A stretch of 64,000 nt of DNA from CAWFKW01 sp963816535 (GTDB lineage Bacteria; Bacteroidota; Ignavibacteria; Tepidaquicellales; OLB5), in assembly GCA_963816535.1 (NCBI GenBank), contig CAWFKW010000005.1:62001-126000 (forward strand). The letters are read 5' to 3'. This document shows positions 19,901 through 27,806 of the stretch, piece after piece. Position 1 is the stretch's first letter. Every line of letters starts with the position of its first letter. A program made the position numbers and the translations under genes. The notes below the pieces were generated by a model. That model made no database searches, had not been told where the DNA came from, and worked only from the letters and a program-made list of their open reading frames with translations.

Positions 19901-20589
19901 TTGGTTGTCACCTGCACATCCTGCTTAAAATTAATATTATTCTGAGTAGGCGTTTGCGTTATTGTCAGTTCGTCTGTAGTGCTTCTCTGGTATGAAGCGG
20001 TAATATCGATAACCCCGTTTATTTTTAAATTAATTGTCGGCGGCCCGAATATTGTTTCGCTGGAAAACGGAAGAGGAATGGTTATCTCTGTTATATTCCT
20101 GAAAAGCTGTTCAAGCTCATCCGCTGTTTCAATTTTATAATGATCTGCAACTATCCTGTAAAGCTGGTTTTCCTCTGAAAGTTTGCTCTCAATCGCGATA
20201 TACTTGTCGAAAGGAATTTTGAGCGGGTAGCGGATATCCTCGCCGGATACTTTTTCAGTGATTATAACGTTATTGAGCGAATCGAATGTGATCTGCCGTT
20301 CAATCTGAGTTGAATTGTAGAGCAGGATGGGGGATTCATATTCCCCAAAAAGCGCATGAATATGGTCTTTCCTGTCATACTTAAAATTCTTGATCCTTGC
20401 TGTGGAGTCAACGGGGACTTTTACGATGTTTGTATCTATGTTCCTTGAAGTGTCGCTGCGGACTGTAGAAGTATCGAAACCTATTATGTATTTGCTGCGG
20501 TCTCTGCCCTGGGCATAGAGATTTCCATCTGACAGCCCGGAGATTACAGCAATTACCGCCAAAGCAAATAGAGACGATTTAATCCACAT
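13924..20589 (-). CDS. sprA: Type IX secretion system translocon protein SprA
   Basis: A very large protein (2221 residues from the ATG at 20589; an upstream in-frame ATG at 20628 would add 13). The chosen start gives a proper signal peptide (MWIKSSLFALAVIAVISGL ... YAQG). Family hallmarks include repeated SprA N-terminal blocks (GDKLTIDADWNSQ, FGVKAAFKLGPLTLTAI), YIDDFEGAKKLVPLG in the centre, and many amphipathic strands in the second half, ending in strand-like KLTIQ. SprA is the giant 36-strand outer-membrane channel through which T9SS cargo leaves the cell. At least three cargo proteins with matching tails lie in this window. Length is slightly below the flavobacterial homologue (about 2400). 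Confidence 0.95.
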   Translation of the reverse strand: MWIKSSLFALAVIAVISGLSDGNLYAQGRDRSKYIIGFDTSTVRSDTSRNIDTNIVKVPVDSTARIKNFKYDRKDHIHALFGEYESPILLYNSTQIERQITFDSLNNVIITEKVSGEDIRYPLKIPFDKYIAIESKLSEENQLYRIVADHYKIETADELEQLFRNITEITIPLPFSSETIFGPPTINLKINGVIDITASYQRSTTDELTITQTPTQNNINFKQDVQVTTKGSVGDKLTIDADWNSQRTFDFENQLKLKYKGYPDEVVQSIEAGNVSLETKSNLIGSTQALFGVKAAFKLGPLTLTAIASQKKSEQKEVDITGGSVETPIGGDPNGLLISNYSENNYLLDSGYASSFVSYYTNGTYNIDVQKVEVWVYAEANNPQRRLNIAYTDLTEKTGQNYYDSLRTRGDSDGVRMNGNFIKLDPSEYTLNRYAGYITLGNFTATAGKDVIAVAYTVSVNNGQPQQYGDYANEEPNNKLVLKMLRTNNQLSPSQDAAHRKLWNRMLKNIYNTGVRNIKNDPSNITVKIVRKPSGVVPQENYIAPGSPANSKSYLTLTKLDLRTGIAPNTAPDGAFDFLPNQTIDLTNGNIIFPDLNPFSQTLRVQGVADSIIGSNDSIYSSSKSAVASLGNPIIFYITGTVKGEASNKYSLGFNVVEGSVKVYNGSVELVSGVDYTIDYSTGELLIRNNAALAPGAQLKITYESNDLFTLASKTLLGARAEFQFNKTSYLGFTLINLKQQTLNDKVRIGEEPTNNTMIGFDAATNFKLNFLTKLVNKIPGYNTKEESSVNLNGEVAFMLPDPNTKTSLIPGDNGEAVAYIDDFEGAKKLVPLGLNPLSWAISSMPIDNSIVTGYGIRPQVEYDSLMSNRRSRLNWFTLINDVPITDVYPQRTVATNQNQNLSPFVFDLKPNLPGMYNFLTTPAYQSQTNIASANWSGVFKFLNTSQTNLVDENINYIEVWMKIQGPADTSANFTPGDSAKMIFDLGTISERIIGWPQITPRTSNPNTDYHTEDYNLDGQLSIDEDNGITGWTSLQKSAWGLLHGFQNGVDNPDDPFRDKFTWTQGSLDFTGFNGTWLNATYLTEAKKIDQEDVNNSGTLDLQNSYFEYVIPIDSSSVRKQKFIAGGGNKGWYQFVIPLSEFTSSQGVPSLTNIQYARIWFKGMQRETVIKIADMNLVGNQWVKLDKTDTTYTVGVVSIEENPNVYESPVPGNVLRQRDQSQTDQNVLSNEQSMSLEVRKLLPGQTKYVQKSFATRPLDLINYKILKLFVDGDPSFKYYSTTRYDASMVVRIGYDTANFYEYRAPIHPDVRPGQPWNPFNEVSINLAEMTAIKQSIDSTKSITYIDVPNGPPGSKYGIRGNPSIRNVNNIYLGVANSNAGPIVTTPLTGSVWFNEMRVLKTNDNAGYAYTVGAKITVADLAAIDISYSKTDPNFHALEDRFGSLSNTNSWQISGTFNAHKIINALLSRYLSLKFKNFLNMPISFSHQEDYDKPQYLPNTDVSLETAMQSIREKYTDPALGNYYADQLAISTQTLTVTNRFSISGFKVNLPGDNFFVQQMVNKIEVSFSRNSTTQRSPTDESKYAWDMAGNIGMSSAIPLLDKYHLNIGKLLPLGEEFKEAKLYFFLPYMPLAPFFTNNLSLGAGFTRSHGDEKLRAQLEPNPTTRAFSALRNFNLDWKFIEGWLVDVSGNYAFNAGSDLTYLETTNDSLKNQRSNGQILNDIFFGVHLINFGHDQNYTQTVSINPKINIPGLRNFVDLTTTYRSAYGWRPNDIGAQYGSTVGFSSDMETSAFLKLNQIFNLFKGSGKDDKKGGAFSSRYQDDKRSLGDLLKVLGTFLPDQVTVSLSQSRQLTNPSVAGRPGFANFWMDLNSKNDNGPSRMYQLGWSDNPGPRIPFTSFSDNLVQNNTITLNTFITPIFPNNLKISLQYKVSTDKTKSSGYITDQFGNIGTPLSTSDSRTITRPSFFVGAFADAASISQALNGPYGDPNLQGKQMSDGFDANISKFPFPTWNLSLNGIEKFEMFSGFANTITLESGYSSEYTKQYINDGFKPEYVIRQALNAGFSPLIGLSINFKPISEGILTAQFKLSKTDNYALSVDNANLTYTATTDLSINASYTKSGFSLPFFGLALKNDLTISFSYTRTKNDPLVYTYDQIAGSWNQSPLNGSINTSLNPSIQYALSKSVSVSIFYKYTKLEPTSGTIQTTASSSNEAGLNVKLTIQ

Positions 20590-21060
20590 TAATTTTTCTG
20601 CGCTTAAATAACAATATAATAAAGACAAATCGTACTATTGCTTCGAATATGATATTCCTTCTTTTATTTACGTAATTTTAAAATTTGTCAACTATTAATG
20701 CAATACTAAAAATATAGGTAAGACAAATTTTTGCATTACATATTAAGCATAATTATAGCTAAAAATTAGTCAAAACGGAAAAAATGTTTGTCAAAATTAA
20801 GGCATTATCCGTCGTTAGGATCTCTTGAAGTCATTAATGTACAGAAATCAGAAATTCGGGTAAAGCTGCATTAAATAAATTTAATATTTTGAAATGTATT
20901 CAGGTGCGTTTCTTCACATCAGTAACAGAACCCTACACAGCAACTTTCCTTGTTTATTTTTCATTTTAATGCTATTTTTATAAAATTGGTTATAAAAATT
21001 AAGTCTAAACTTACTCTTCGCGCTTAATTTAAGGGCACAGCGATGAGATAAAAAGGAGAC
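20590..21060. other. AT-rich spacer upstream of sprA and the HNH gene
   Basis: About 470 bp between divergent genes. No coding region, tRNA or hairpin repeat was seen. It should hold the sprA promoter, but no convincing TAnnTTTG element with a -33 partner was found. Confidence 0.4.
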
Positions 21061-21617
21061 ATGACTTCGAACCAGGCTCTGAAAGACACATAATTAATGG
21101 ATTTGGCAAAAAACTAAACGGAAAAGTTTTGGTTTTGAATCAGAATTACGAAGCTATGAGCATTTGTAATGTGCAGCGGGCAATTGTCCTTTTGTTTCTC
21201 GGCAAGGCCGAGCTGATATCAGCCAACGATTCAAGAGTTGTCAATTCTGTTCGGTCAAGGCTGCCTTTCCCGTCTGTTGTAAGGTTGAGAATATATATCC
21301 ATGTGCCGTATAAGAAGATAGTTCTTTCACGAAAAAATATATTGAGGCGGGACCTGTACAAATGCCAGTATTGCAACAGGTCAGATCTTGCGCTCACTTT
21401 GGATCACATCATTCCAAAATCAAAAGGCGGGGATGATACATGGGAAAACCTGGTAACGGCATGCGTGAAATGCAACAATAAGAAAGGGGACCGCACCCCG
21501 GAAGAGGCCGGAATGGCTCTGAGAAAAAAACCAATTAAGCCTTCGCATATTACTTATATGAAACATTTTGCGGGCAGGGTTGACGAGCGGTGGAAACCGT
21601 ATTTATACATGACTTGA
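21061..21617 (+). CDS. HNH endonuclease family protein, probable frameshift near its start
   Basis: The certain coding part is 21129-21617 (TTG start), with a zinc-binding HNH core: CQYCNR, LTLDHIIPKSKGG, ENLVTACVKCNNKKG. Homologous sequence continues upstream in the same frame (INGFGKKLNGKVLVLN) with no usable start codon back to a stop at 21030. At 21061, AAAAGGAGAC-ATG gives the best ribosome site in the area, but in another frame, coding MTSNQALKDT and stopping. A single missing base near 21072 would join MTSN to PGSERHIINGFG. So this is either a real one-base deletion, an assembly indel, or a -1 frameshift. Stand-alone HNH proteins of this type are widespread in Bacteroidota; their substrate is unknown. 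Confidence 0.75.
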
Positions 21618-21641
21618 GCTCATATAAACTAAAAGTAGATA

Positions 21642-23129
21642 ATGCCAGATTATAATTTGTACATAAACGGACGGTTCTGTGAAGCTTCGGATAAAGGGAC
21701 ATTCAATTCTATAAATCCTTACGACAGGAGTATATCTGCGGTTATTGCCAAGGCTACAGTCGCTGACGCAAGAGAAGCGATCAAATCTGCACGAGCAGCA
21801 TTTGATTCCGGGGTATGGAGCGGCAAATCAAGAGAAGAACGAAGCTCCATTATGAAGCAGATCGCTGATAAGATAAAAGAGAACTCTTCACGTCTTCAGG
21901 AGCTTGAAATAAAGGACTCCGGCTCCACTTACAAAAAAGCCAAAGACGACATGTTTTTAACTTACAGGGCAGCAAGCGCGTTTTCAAAATATGCGCTGGC
22001 CGATCTTGATGAAGATGCGGGTATTTCGAAAGAAGGCGTAAGCAAAAATTATCTAGTCAGGGAACCTGTTGGAGTAGTCTCAGCGATTATTCCCTGGAAT
22101 TTCCCTCTCCAAATGGCAATGTGGAAGATCGGGCCGGCCCTGGCGGCAGGCTGCACTATTGTACTCAAACCGGCGCCGGAAACTTCCGTAACTGCGCTTG
22201 AGCTTGCAAAACTGATTGACCAAACCGATCTGCCCAAAGGAGTTGTAAATATTATTACGGGCGATGCTGAAGTGGGAGAGGAAATGGTCTCTAATCCAAT
22301 GGTTGATAAAGTAGCTTTTACAGGTTCTACTGAGATTGGTAGGCGTGTAATGCAGCTTGCGGCTCCGACAATGAAGAAAGTTACTCTGGAATTGGGGGGA
22401 AAGTCGGCCAACCTTATCCTTGACGACGCAGACCTTGACCTGGCGGTTGACGGTTCAATTTATGCGTGCTATTTTCACCAGGGGCAATGCTGTGTGGCGG
22501 GTACAAGGTTAATTATGACAAATAAAATATATGATGAGGTTGTAGAAAGAATTAAGTTAAAGCTGGCTAAGATGAAGATAGGAAACCCGATGGACAAAGA
22601 TACGGATATCGGACCCCTTGTTTCAGAAAAGCAGCAAAAAAGAGTTCTGGAATATATCGAAATTGGCAAAAAGGAAGGCGCAAAATTGGTATATGGGGGC
22701 GCGGCCCCTCAGGGATTTTCCGGCTTTTATGTTGAACCGACCCTGTTTTCAGATGTCACAAATGATATGAGGATTGCCAAAGAAGAGATTTTTGGCCCCG
22801 TGCTTTCAGTGATCAAAGCTGAAAATGAAAATGATGCAATTAAAATAGCAAATAACTCATTATACGGGTTGGCCGGAGGTGTTTGGTCCCGTGATAATGA
22901 TAAGGCTATCGATACTGCCCGAAAACTAAGAGCAGGCACAATCTGGATAAACGAATGGCATTTGTTGAATGACCGCGTTCCTTTTGGGGGGTATAAACAA
23001 AGTGGAATTGGCAGAGAACTGGGCCTTGAAGGCGTAAAGGAATATACTGAATTGAAACATATCCATGTTGATGAAGTACTGGACAGGAAGAAAAAATTCT
23101 GGTATAATGTTACAGTTCCGATGGATTGA
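21642..23129 (+). CDS. NAD(P)-dependent aldehyde dehydrogenase
   Basis: A 495-residue ALDH. The cofactor and catalytic blocks are present: IIPWNFPLQMAMWKIGPALAAG, KPAPETS, the Glu box VTLELGGKSAN, the nucleophile in FHQGQCCVAGTRL (two adjacent Cys, the second fits the catalytic position), and KEEIFGPVLSV. The C-terminus has GGYKQSGIGRELG. The family converts aldehydes to acids. Sequence features (betaine-, phenylacetaldehyde- or 4-aminobutanal-like group) do not fix the substrate. It starts 24 bp after the HNH gene, and an aminotransferase gene follows 98 bp later; a joint amine- or amino-acid-degradation role is possible. Confidence 0.9.
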   Translation: MPDYNLYINGRFCEASDKGTFNSINPYDRSISAVIAKATVADAREAIKSARAAFDSGVWSGKSREERSSIMKQIADKIKENSSRLQELEIKDSGSTYKKAKDDMFLTYRAASAFSKYALADLDEDAGISKEGVSKNYLVREPVGVVSAIIPWNFPLQMAMWKIGPALAAGCTIVLKPAPETSVTALELAKLIDQTDLPKGVVNIITGDAEVGEEMVSNPMVDKVAFTGSTEIGRRVMQLAAPTMKKVTLELGGKSANLILDDADLDLAVDGSIYACYFHQGQCCVAGTRLIMTNKIYDEVVERIKLKLAKMKIGNPMDKDTDIGPLVSEKQQKRVLEYIEIGKKEGAKLVYGGAAPQGFSGFYVEPTLFSDVTNDMRIAKEEIFGPVLSVIKAENENDAIKIANNSLYGLAGGVWSRDNDKAIDTARKLRAGTIWINEWHLLNDRVPFGGYKQSGIGRELGLEGVKEYTELKHIHVDEVLDRKKKFWYNVTVPMD

Positions 23130-23227
23130 CAATTACATAAATAAGTTTAGATAAATAAGATAACATCTTTTAATATATAGCAATTATAACTAAAATTTCT
23201 TCTGAAAAATAGCATAATAGCAGCATT

Positions 23228-24556
23228 GTGAAACACGTCGTAGTTAACACTCCAATTGATTATCACATAGTTCAGCAAAAGATTGCCGAAAGCAAGCTTA
23301 ATAGCATAGGAAAAGCTTCAATAAGGGAAGTCCGCACTTTAATTAATAATCTCGAGAAAGTGTCGGGCTTCCAGTTTATCAGGATGGAAATGGGAGTTCC
23401 GGGGCTGCCTGCTTCGCATATTGGTATAGACGCTGAAAAGGATGCCCTTTCCAAGGGAATCGCGAACATGTATCCCAGTATAGAAGGCGTGCCTGAACTA
23501 AAATCAGAGATGTCCAGGTTTGTTAAACTTTTTTTGGATATTGGCGTCCCTGAAGGATGCATAGTCCCATGCACAGGTTCGACAAGCGGCAGTTTTATAT
23601 CATTTCTTACTGCTGCGCGTGTGAGTCGCCAAAAAGAATATACACTATTTCTCGATCCGGGTTTCCCGGTGCATAAGCAGCAGCTGAACGTTCTGGGATT
23701 AAAACAAAAGAGCCTTGATGTTTATGATTACAGGGGCAGCGCGCTGTATGATAAGCTTGATTCAATTCTGTGCGAAGGAAATGTTTCAACTTTATTATAT
23801 TCTAACCCCAACAATCCCAGCTGGATATGTTTTACCGACCTTGAATTGAGCATCATTGCCGAGCTGTGTAAAAAATATGATGTAATACCAATAGAAGACC
23901 TTGCTTACTTTAAGATGGATTTCAGACGGGAGCATAATGCTCCCGGCGAACCTCCTTACCAGCCGACTATTGCAAAGTTCACCGACGTGTATATCATTCT
24001 GATTTCAAGCTCGAAGATCTTCAGTTACGCCGGGCAAAGGGTCGGGTCAATAGTAATTTCAGAAAAGCTTTTCGCCTCCGACTACCCGGACCTGTCCCGA
24101 TTTTACACCAGTATAAATTTTGGACATGCTCTTATATACGGAGCGGCATACGCTGTTTCAGCCGGCGTTACGCATTCCACTCAGTATGCGCTTGCTGCGA
24201 TGTTAAAAGCGGTCAACGACGGCAAATATGATTTCATTGAAGAAGTGAAAGTGTACGGAAGAAGAGCTGGAATAATGAAAAAGATGTTTACCGGAAACGG
24301 ATTCAGCATCGTTTATGATAAAGACGACGGCGAACCAATTGCAGATGGGTTCTATTTCACTGTTTCGTACCCCGGTTTTAGCGGCGAAGAACTGATTGAG
24401 GAGTTCTTATATTACGGAATCAGCGCCATATCGCTTTCCAATACGGGAAGCACACGAAAAGAAGGAATAAGGGCATGCGTTTCTCTGATTGCAGATAGCC
24501 AGCTTCCAGAACTTGAAAACAGGCTGAAGCTTTTCAATGAGAACCACAGGATATAA
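23228..24556 (+). CDS. PLP-dependent aminotransferase, class I/II
   Basis: A 442-residue fold-type I enzyme with GTG start. Recognisable parts are the substrate region MEMGVPGLPAS, the PLP-phosphate loop CTGSTSGSF, LYSNPNNPSWICFTDLEL (Asn contacting PLP), IEDLAYFKMDF, and the Schiff-base Lys in ISSSKIFSYAGQRVGS. The C-terminal small domain includes GIRACVSL with the carboxylate-binding Arg. The amino-acid substrate cannot be told from motifs. Upstream spacer is 98 bp of AT-rich sequence with no hairpin. The next gene, nuoM, starts 43 bp later and is unrelated. Confidence 0.88.
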   Translation: MKHVVVNTPIDYHIVQQKIAESKLNSIGKASIREVRTLINNLEKVSGFQFIRMEMGVPGLPASHIGIDAEKDALSKGIANMYPSIEGVPELKSEMSRFVKLFLDIGVPEGCIVPCTGSTSGSFISFLTAARVSRQKEYTLFLDPGFPVHKQQLNVLGLKQKSLDVYDYRGSALYDKLDSILCEGNVSTLLYSNPNNPSWICFTDLELSIIAELCKKYDVIPIEDLAYFKMDFRREHNAPGEPPYQPTIAKFTDVYIILISSSKIFSYAGQRVGSIVISEKLFASDYPDLSRFYTSINFGHALIYGAAYAVSAGVTHSTQYALAAMLKAVNDGKYDFIEEVKVYGRRAGIMKKMFTGNGFSIVYDKDDGEPIADGFYFTVSYPGFSGEELIEEFLYYGISAISLSNTGSTRKEGIRACVSLIADSQLPELENRLKLFNENHRI

Positions 24557-24599
24557 ATTAAAATAACATCAGACACAATAATTTAAATATCGATTACCA

Positions 24600-26126
24600 T
24601 TGTTAAATAATATACTTTCTTACCTGATATTTATACCGATTATTTTTTCAATTCCGATCCTGTTCTTTAATAAAGACAGTCATAAGCTTATAAAATATTA
24701 TGCGCTTTTTGTATCGGTAGTCACATTTGGCTTAGCTCTGTACTTATTTAAGATATTCGACCCGACTATCCCGGGGTTCCAGTTTATGGAAAGGCACCAG
24801 TGGCTGGTGGATATTAAGGTTTTCTATTTGGTGGGAATCGACGGCATATCGCTGCTTCTTGCTATGCTGACCGCTTTTATTTTCCCGGTAACTATTCTTG
24901 GCGTTTGGAATTCCGTTAACACGCGGGTTAAGGAGTTTTTCTTTTTGTTCCTCATTCTGGAAGGCAGCCTGTTCGGAGTGTTCTTATCGCTTGATCTTAT
25001 CCTGTTTTACGTATTCTGGGAACTGATTCTCATACCCATGTATTTCATCATCGGATTCTGGGGCGGCAAGAACAAATACTACGCTAATATAAAGTTTTTC
25101 CTGTTCACTATGTTTGGAAGTTTATTAATGCTTGTCGCAATTATTTGGCTTTCTAGCTACGTGGCTCCGCAGCTCCAGAAATTTACGACCGATTACACCG
25201 AAATAAAAAGAGTCTCTGCCTACATTCCTGTCAAGATCCAGCTATGGCTCTTCATATTCTTTGGACTGAGTTTTGCAATCAAGGTCCCGATATTTCCGTT
25301 GCATACGTGGCTGCCTGACGCTCACACAGAAGCGCCAACCGCCGGCAGCATAATCCTTGCCGCTGTGCTTCTTAAGATGGGAACTTACGGCATTATAAGA
25401 TATTCCATGGGACTGTTTCCAATAATGTTTCTAAAATATTCAAATGTTATAGCCATTCTGGGAATAATCGGAATTATTTACGGAGCGTTGGTATGTATTG
25501 CCCAAAAGGACATGAAGAAGCTTGTTGCATACTCTTCAGTAAGCCACATGGGCTTCATTGTGCTGGGGCTTGCGGCGCTTACTACTGAATCGATGCAGGG
25601 CGGATTAATTCAGATGATAAACCACGGGTTATCAACAGGGGCGTTGTTTATGTTTGTGGGGTTCATATATGACCGCAGGCACACGCGTGAGATCGCCGAT
25701 TACGGCGGGTTAATAAAAACCATTCCCGTATACGGTTCATTATTTCTTGTAATATGCCTTTCTTCTATAGGCTTACCCGGTCTTAACGGCTTTGTAGGAG
25801 AATTCATGATCCTCATAGGAGCTTTTAAATCCGACATTTTAGGAAATCATACCTATGCGATTGCCGCTTCCAGCGGCGTTGTCCTCAGCGCCGTGTATTT
25901 GCTGTGGATGTACCAGAGAGTCATGCTTGGGCCAATTACAAAAGACGAAAATAAGACTGTTTCTGACCTGAACAAACGGGAGATTTTAAGCGGCGCGCTG
26001 CTGCTTATTTTTATCGTCTGGATAGGCGTATACCCGAATACATTCTTAAGTAAATCTGAAGCGTCAATTAATAAGGTGATTGAGGAAGTTAACTACGCTA
26101 AAAAGAATGCTCTTAGTATTCCATAG
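24600..26126 (+). CDS. nuoM: NADH-quinone oxidoreductase subunit M
   Basis: A 508-residue, about 14-helix antiporter-like subunit of respiratory complex I. The key segment is KVPIFPLHTWLPDAHTEAP followed by TAGSIILAAVLLKMGTYGI, with the ion-path Lys and the His/Asp of the loop. YSSVSHMGF and GLPGLNGFVGEF are also typical of NuoM rather than NuoL or NuoN. The start is TTG at 24600. It stands alone: no other nuo gene is adjacent, and nuoN (44264) and nuoKL (53314) are far away. Its downstream neighbour is another ion antiporter. Confidence 0.93.
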   Translation: MLNNILSYLIFIPIIFSIPILFFNKDSHKLIKYYALFVSVVTFGLALYLFKIFDPTIPGFQFMERHQWLVDIKVFYLVGIDGISLLLAMLTAFIFPVTILGVWNSVNTRVKEFFFLFLILEGSLFGVFLSLDLILFYVFWELILIPMYFIIGFWGGKNKYYANIKFFLFTMFGSLLMLVAIIWLSSYVAPQLQKFTTDYTEIKRVSAYIPVKIQLWLFIFFGLSFAIKVPIFPLHTWLPDAHTEAPTAGSIILAAVLLKMGTYGIIRYSMGLFPIMFLKYSNVIAILGIIGIIYGALVCIAQKDMKKLVAYSSVSHMGFIVLGLAALTTESMQGGLIQMINHGLSTGALFMFVGFIYDRRHTREIADYGGLIKTIPVYGSLFLVICLSSIGLPGLNGFVGEFMILIGAFKSDILGNHTYAIAASSGVVLSAVYLLWMYQRVMLGPITKDENKTVSDLNKREILSGALLLIFIVWIGVYPNTFLSKSEASINKVIEEVNYAKKNALSIP

Positions 26127-26180
26127 CGGCGCTCATTTAAACCCGGTTTTTTAAATCGCCTTTCAGGTACCTCCCGAAAA

Positions 26181-27440
26181 ATGGAAGCGAATATTCTAAT
26201 CATTTTGCCATTCGTATTATTGCTGCTGTCGATAGCGGCCATGCCTTTTATAAATCAAAAATGGTGGGATAAGAATTATTCGCTCATCTCCGTCGGGCTG
26301 GCGCTTGTTGTCGTAGTTTATTATCTGGTTAACGGCAGGTCAAAGGCTGTGCTTGAATCTATCGAGGAATATGCAATGTTCATTTCATTCATATTCTCGC
26401 TTTATGTTGTCGCCGGCGGCATATTGATTGAAATTGAAGGCTCTGCCACGCCTTTCAGAAATGTAGTTCTGCTCCTAGCAGGCGCAGTACTTTCAAATTT
26501 GGTAGGGACAATTGGGGCATCCATCATACTTATCCGTCCTTATATAAGAACTAACAAGCCGCGTTTCTCTCCGTACCATATAGTTTTTTTTATTTTCATA
26601 ATTTCAAATGCTGGCGGACTCCTAACCCCGATTGGGAACCCGCCGCTGCTGCTTGGATTCTTAAAGGGTATTCCGTTCTTCTGGATCAGCGGCAGGGCCG
26701 CGATTATATGGCTTGTTGTCACAGGTATATTGGTAACTGTGTTTTATTTCTTTGATATGAAAAATTTCAAAGGACAAAACGCGGCTGAGAGGTCCAAAGA
26801 AAGAAAAGCAAGCGAGAAGGTTTATTTTAAAGGCCTGCTGAATTTTGCGCTGATGGGCGTTATTATAGGGTCAGTATTCATAAGCAAACCTGTCTTTCTT
26901 CGTGAGGTGATCATGCTGGCCGCTTCATTTGTTTCATACAGGCATACGGCTAAAGAGATCCATGAGATTAACCGGTTCAGCTTTAAACCCATAAAGGAAG
27001 TTTCATGGCTTTTCTTCGGCATTTTTGTTACAATGGCGCCGGCTCTTGAGCTGTTATCGGCCAGATCGAAGGATATTGCGCTAGCATCGCCTACAGATTA
27101 TTACTGGCTTGCGGGAATCACTTCTTCTGTGCTCGATAATGCGCCTACATATCTTGCCTTTTTAACGGCTTCAATGGGTTCGTTCGGGCTTGATCTGAAC
27201 AACTCTGCCGATGTGCTGAAGTACATTGGCGCTCACGAGCTGCATACAATTGCTATATCTATTGGCTCAGTTGTTTTTGGAGCCGCCACATATATTGGCA
27301 ATGCCCCGAATTTTATGGTTAAATCAATTGCCGAACACCAGGGAATCAAAACGCCCGGTTTTGTGGAGTATATTGTAAAATATTCTCTTCCTATCCTCCT
27401 GCCTTTGTACGTTCTAATATGGGTCCTGTTCATTTTATAG
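26181..27440 (+). CDS. Sodium:proton antiporter-like membrane protein (NhaD/citrate-transporter fold)
   Basis: A 419-residue protein with about 11-12 helices. It shows the ion-transporter-superfamily re-entrant signatures ISNAGGLLTPIGNPPLLLG in the first half and LDNAPTYLAFLTASMG with GAATYIGNAPNFM in the second, as in NhaD-type Na+/H+ antiporters and related citrate/arsenite carriers. The loop between halves contains a charged segment (AAERSKERKASEK). It starts 54 bp after nuoM, so co-transcription is likely; pairing a redox-pump subunit with an antiporter hints at ion homeostasis. The transported ion is not proven. Confidence 0.8.
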   Translation: MEANILIILPFVLLLLSIAAMPFINQKWWDKNYSLISVGLALVVVVYYLVNGRSKAVLESIEEYAMFISFIFSLYVVAGGILIEIEGSATPFRNVVLLLAGAVLSNLVGTIGASIILIRPYIRTNKPRFSPYHIVFFIFIISNAGGLLTPIGNPPLLLGFLKGIPFFWISGRAAIIWLVVTGILVTVFYFFDMKNFKGQNAAERSKERKASEKVYFKGLLNFALMGVIIGSVFISKPVFLREVIMLAASFVSYRHTAKEIHEINRFSFKPIKEVSWLFFGIFVTMAPALELLSARSKDIALASPTDYYWLAGITSSVLDNAPTYLAFLTASMGSFGLDLNNSADVLKYIGAHELHTIAISIGSVVFGAATYIGNAPNFMVKSIAEHQGIKTPGFVEYIVKYSLPILLPLYVLIWVLFIL

Positions 27441-27540
27441 GACAAATCCATGGGAAGCGTGCCTTCTTAGCCAGCATAGCTTATGCAAATCAGGCTCCTA
27501 ATGGCATAAAATTGCAAGATTAAATTATTTATATTTGAAC

Positions 27541-27777
27541 ATGGAAGAAGGACATGAGACGCCCAGATGTTCGTGCGGGTTCACTATCGGAGATCAGATG
27601 ATAACGGCTAAAACCAGGTATTCCAAAATGGGATTGTTGTGGCTTTCGATGGCTTACAGCGCTAAACCTATAGAAGTTGTTTTTCAATGCCAGAAGTGCG
27701 GAGAAATTATCGACAGGACAGACGACCCCGAGGTGATAGAAAAATACAGATTTAATTCAGATATACTCAACGAATAA
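27541..27777 (+). CDS. Small zinc-ribbon-like protein, unknown function
   Basis: 78 residues from the ATG at 27541. Four cysteines are arranged as CSC near residues 10-12 and CQKC near 50-53, a spacing that could hold a zinc ion. Between them are hydrophobic and small residues (MGLLWLSMAYSAKP). The C-terminal part is acidic (IDRTDDPEVIEKY). No family recognised. An in-frame TTG two codons upstream is an alternative start. It stands between the antiporter and the first BNR-type gene. Confidence 0.6.
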   Translation: MEEGHETPRCSCGFTIGDQMITAKTRYSKMGLLWLSMAYSAKPIEVVFQCQKCGEIIDRTDDPEVIEKYRFNSDILNE

Positions 27778-27806
27778 TTTATTTTTAATAATTTAACGGT
27801 CCACTA

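Noticed and set aside
27529..27537. TATATTTG as promoter for the small zinc-ribbon gene
   Set aside because: It lies only three bases before the ATG and has no TTG at the right distance; a leaderless transcript would be needed.
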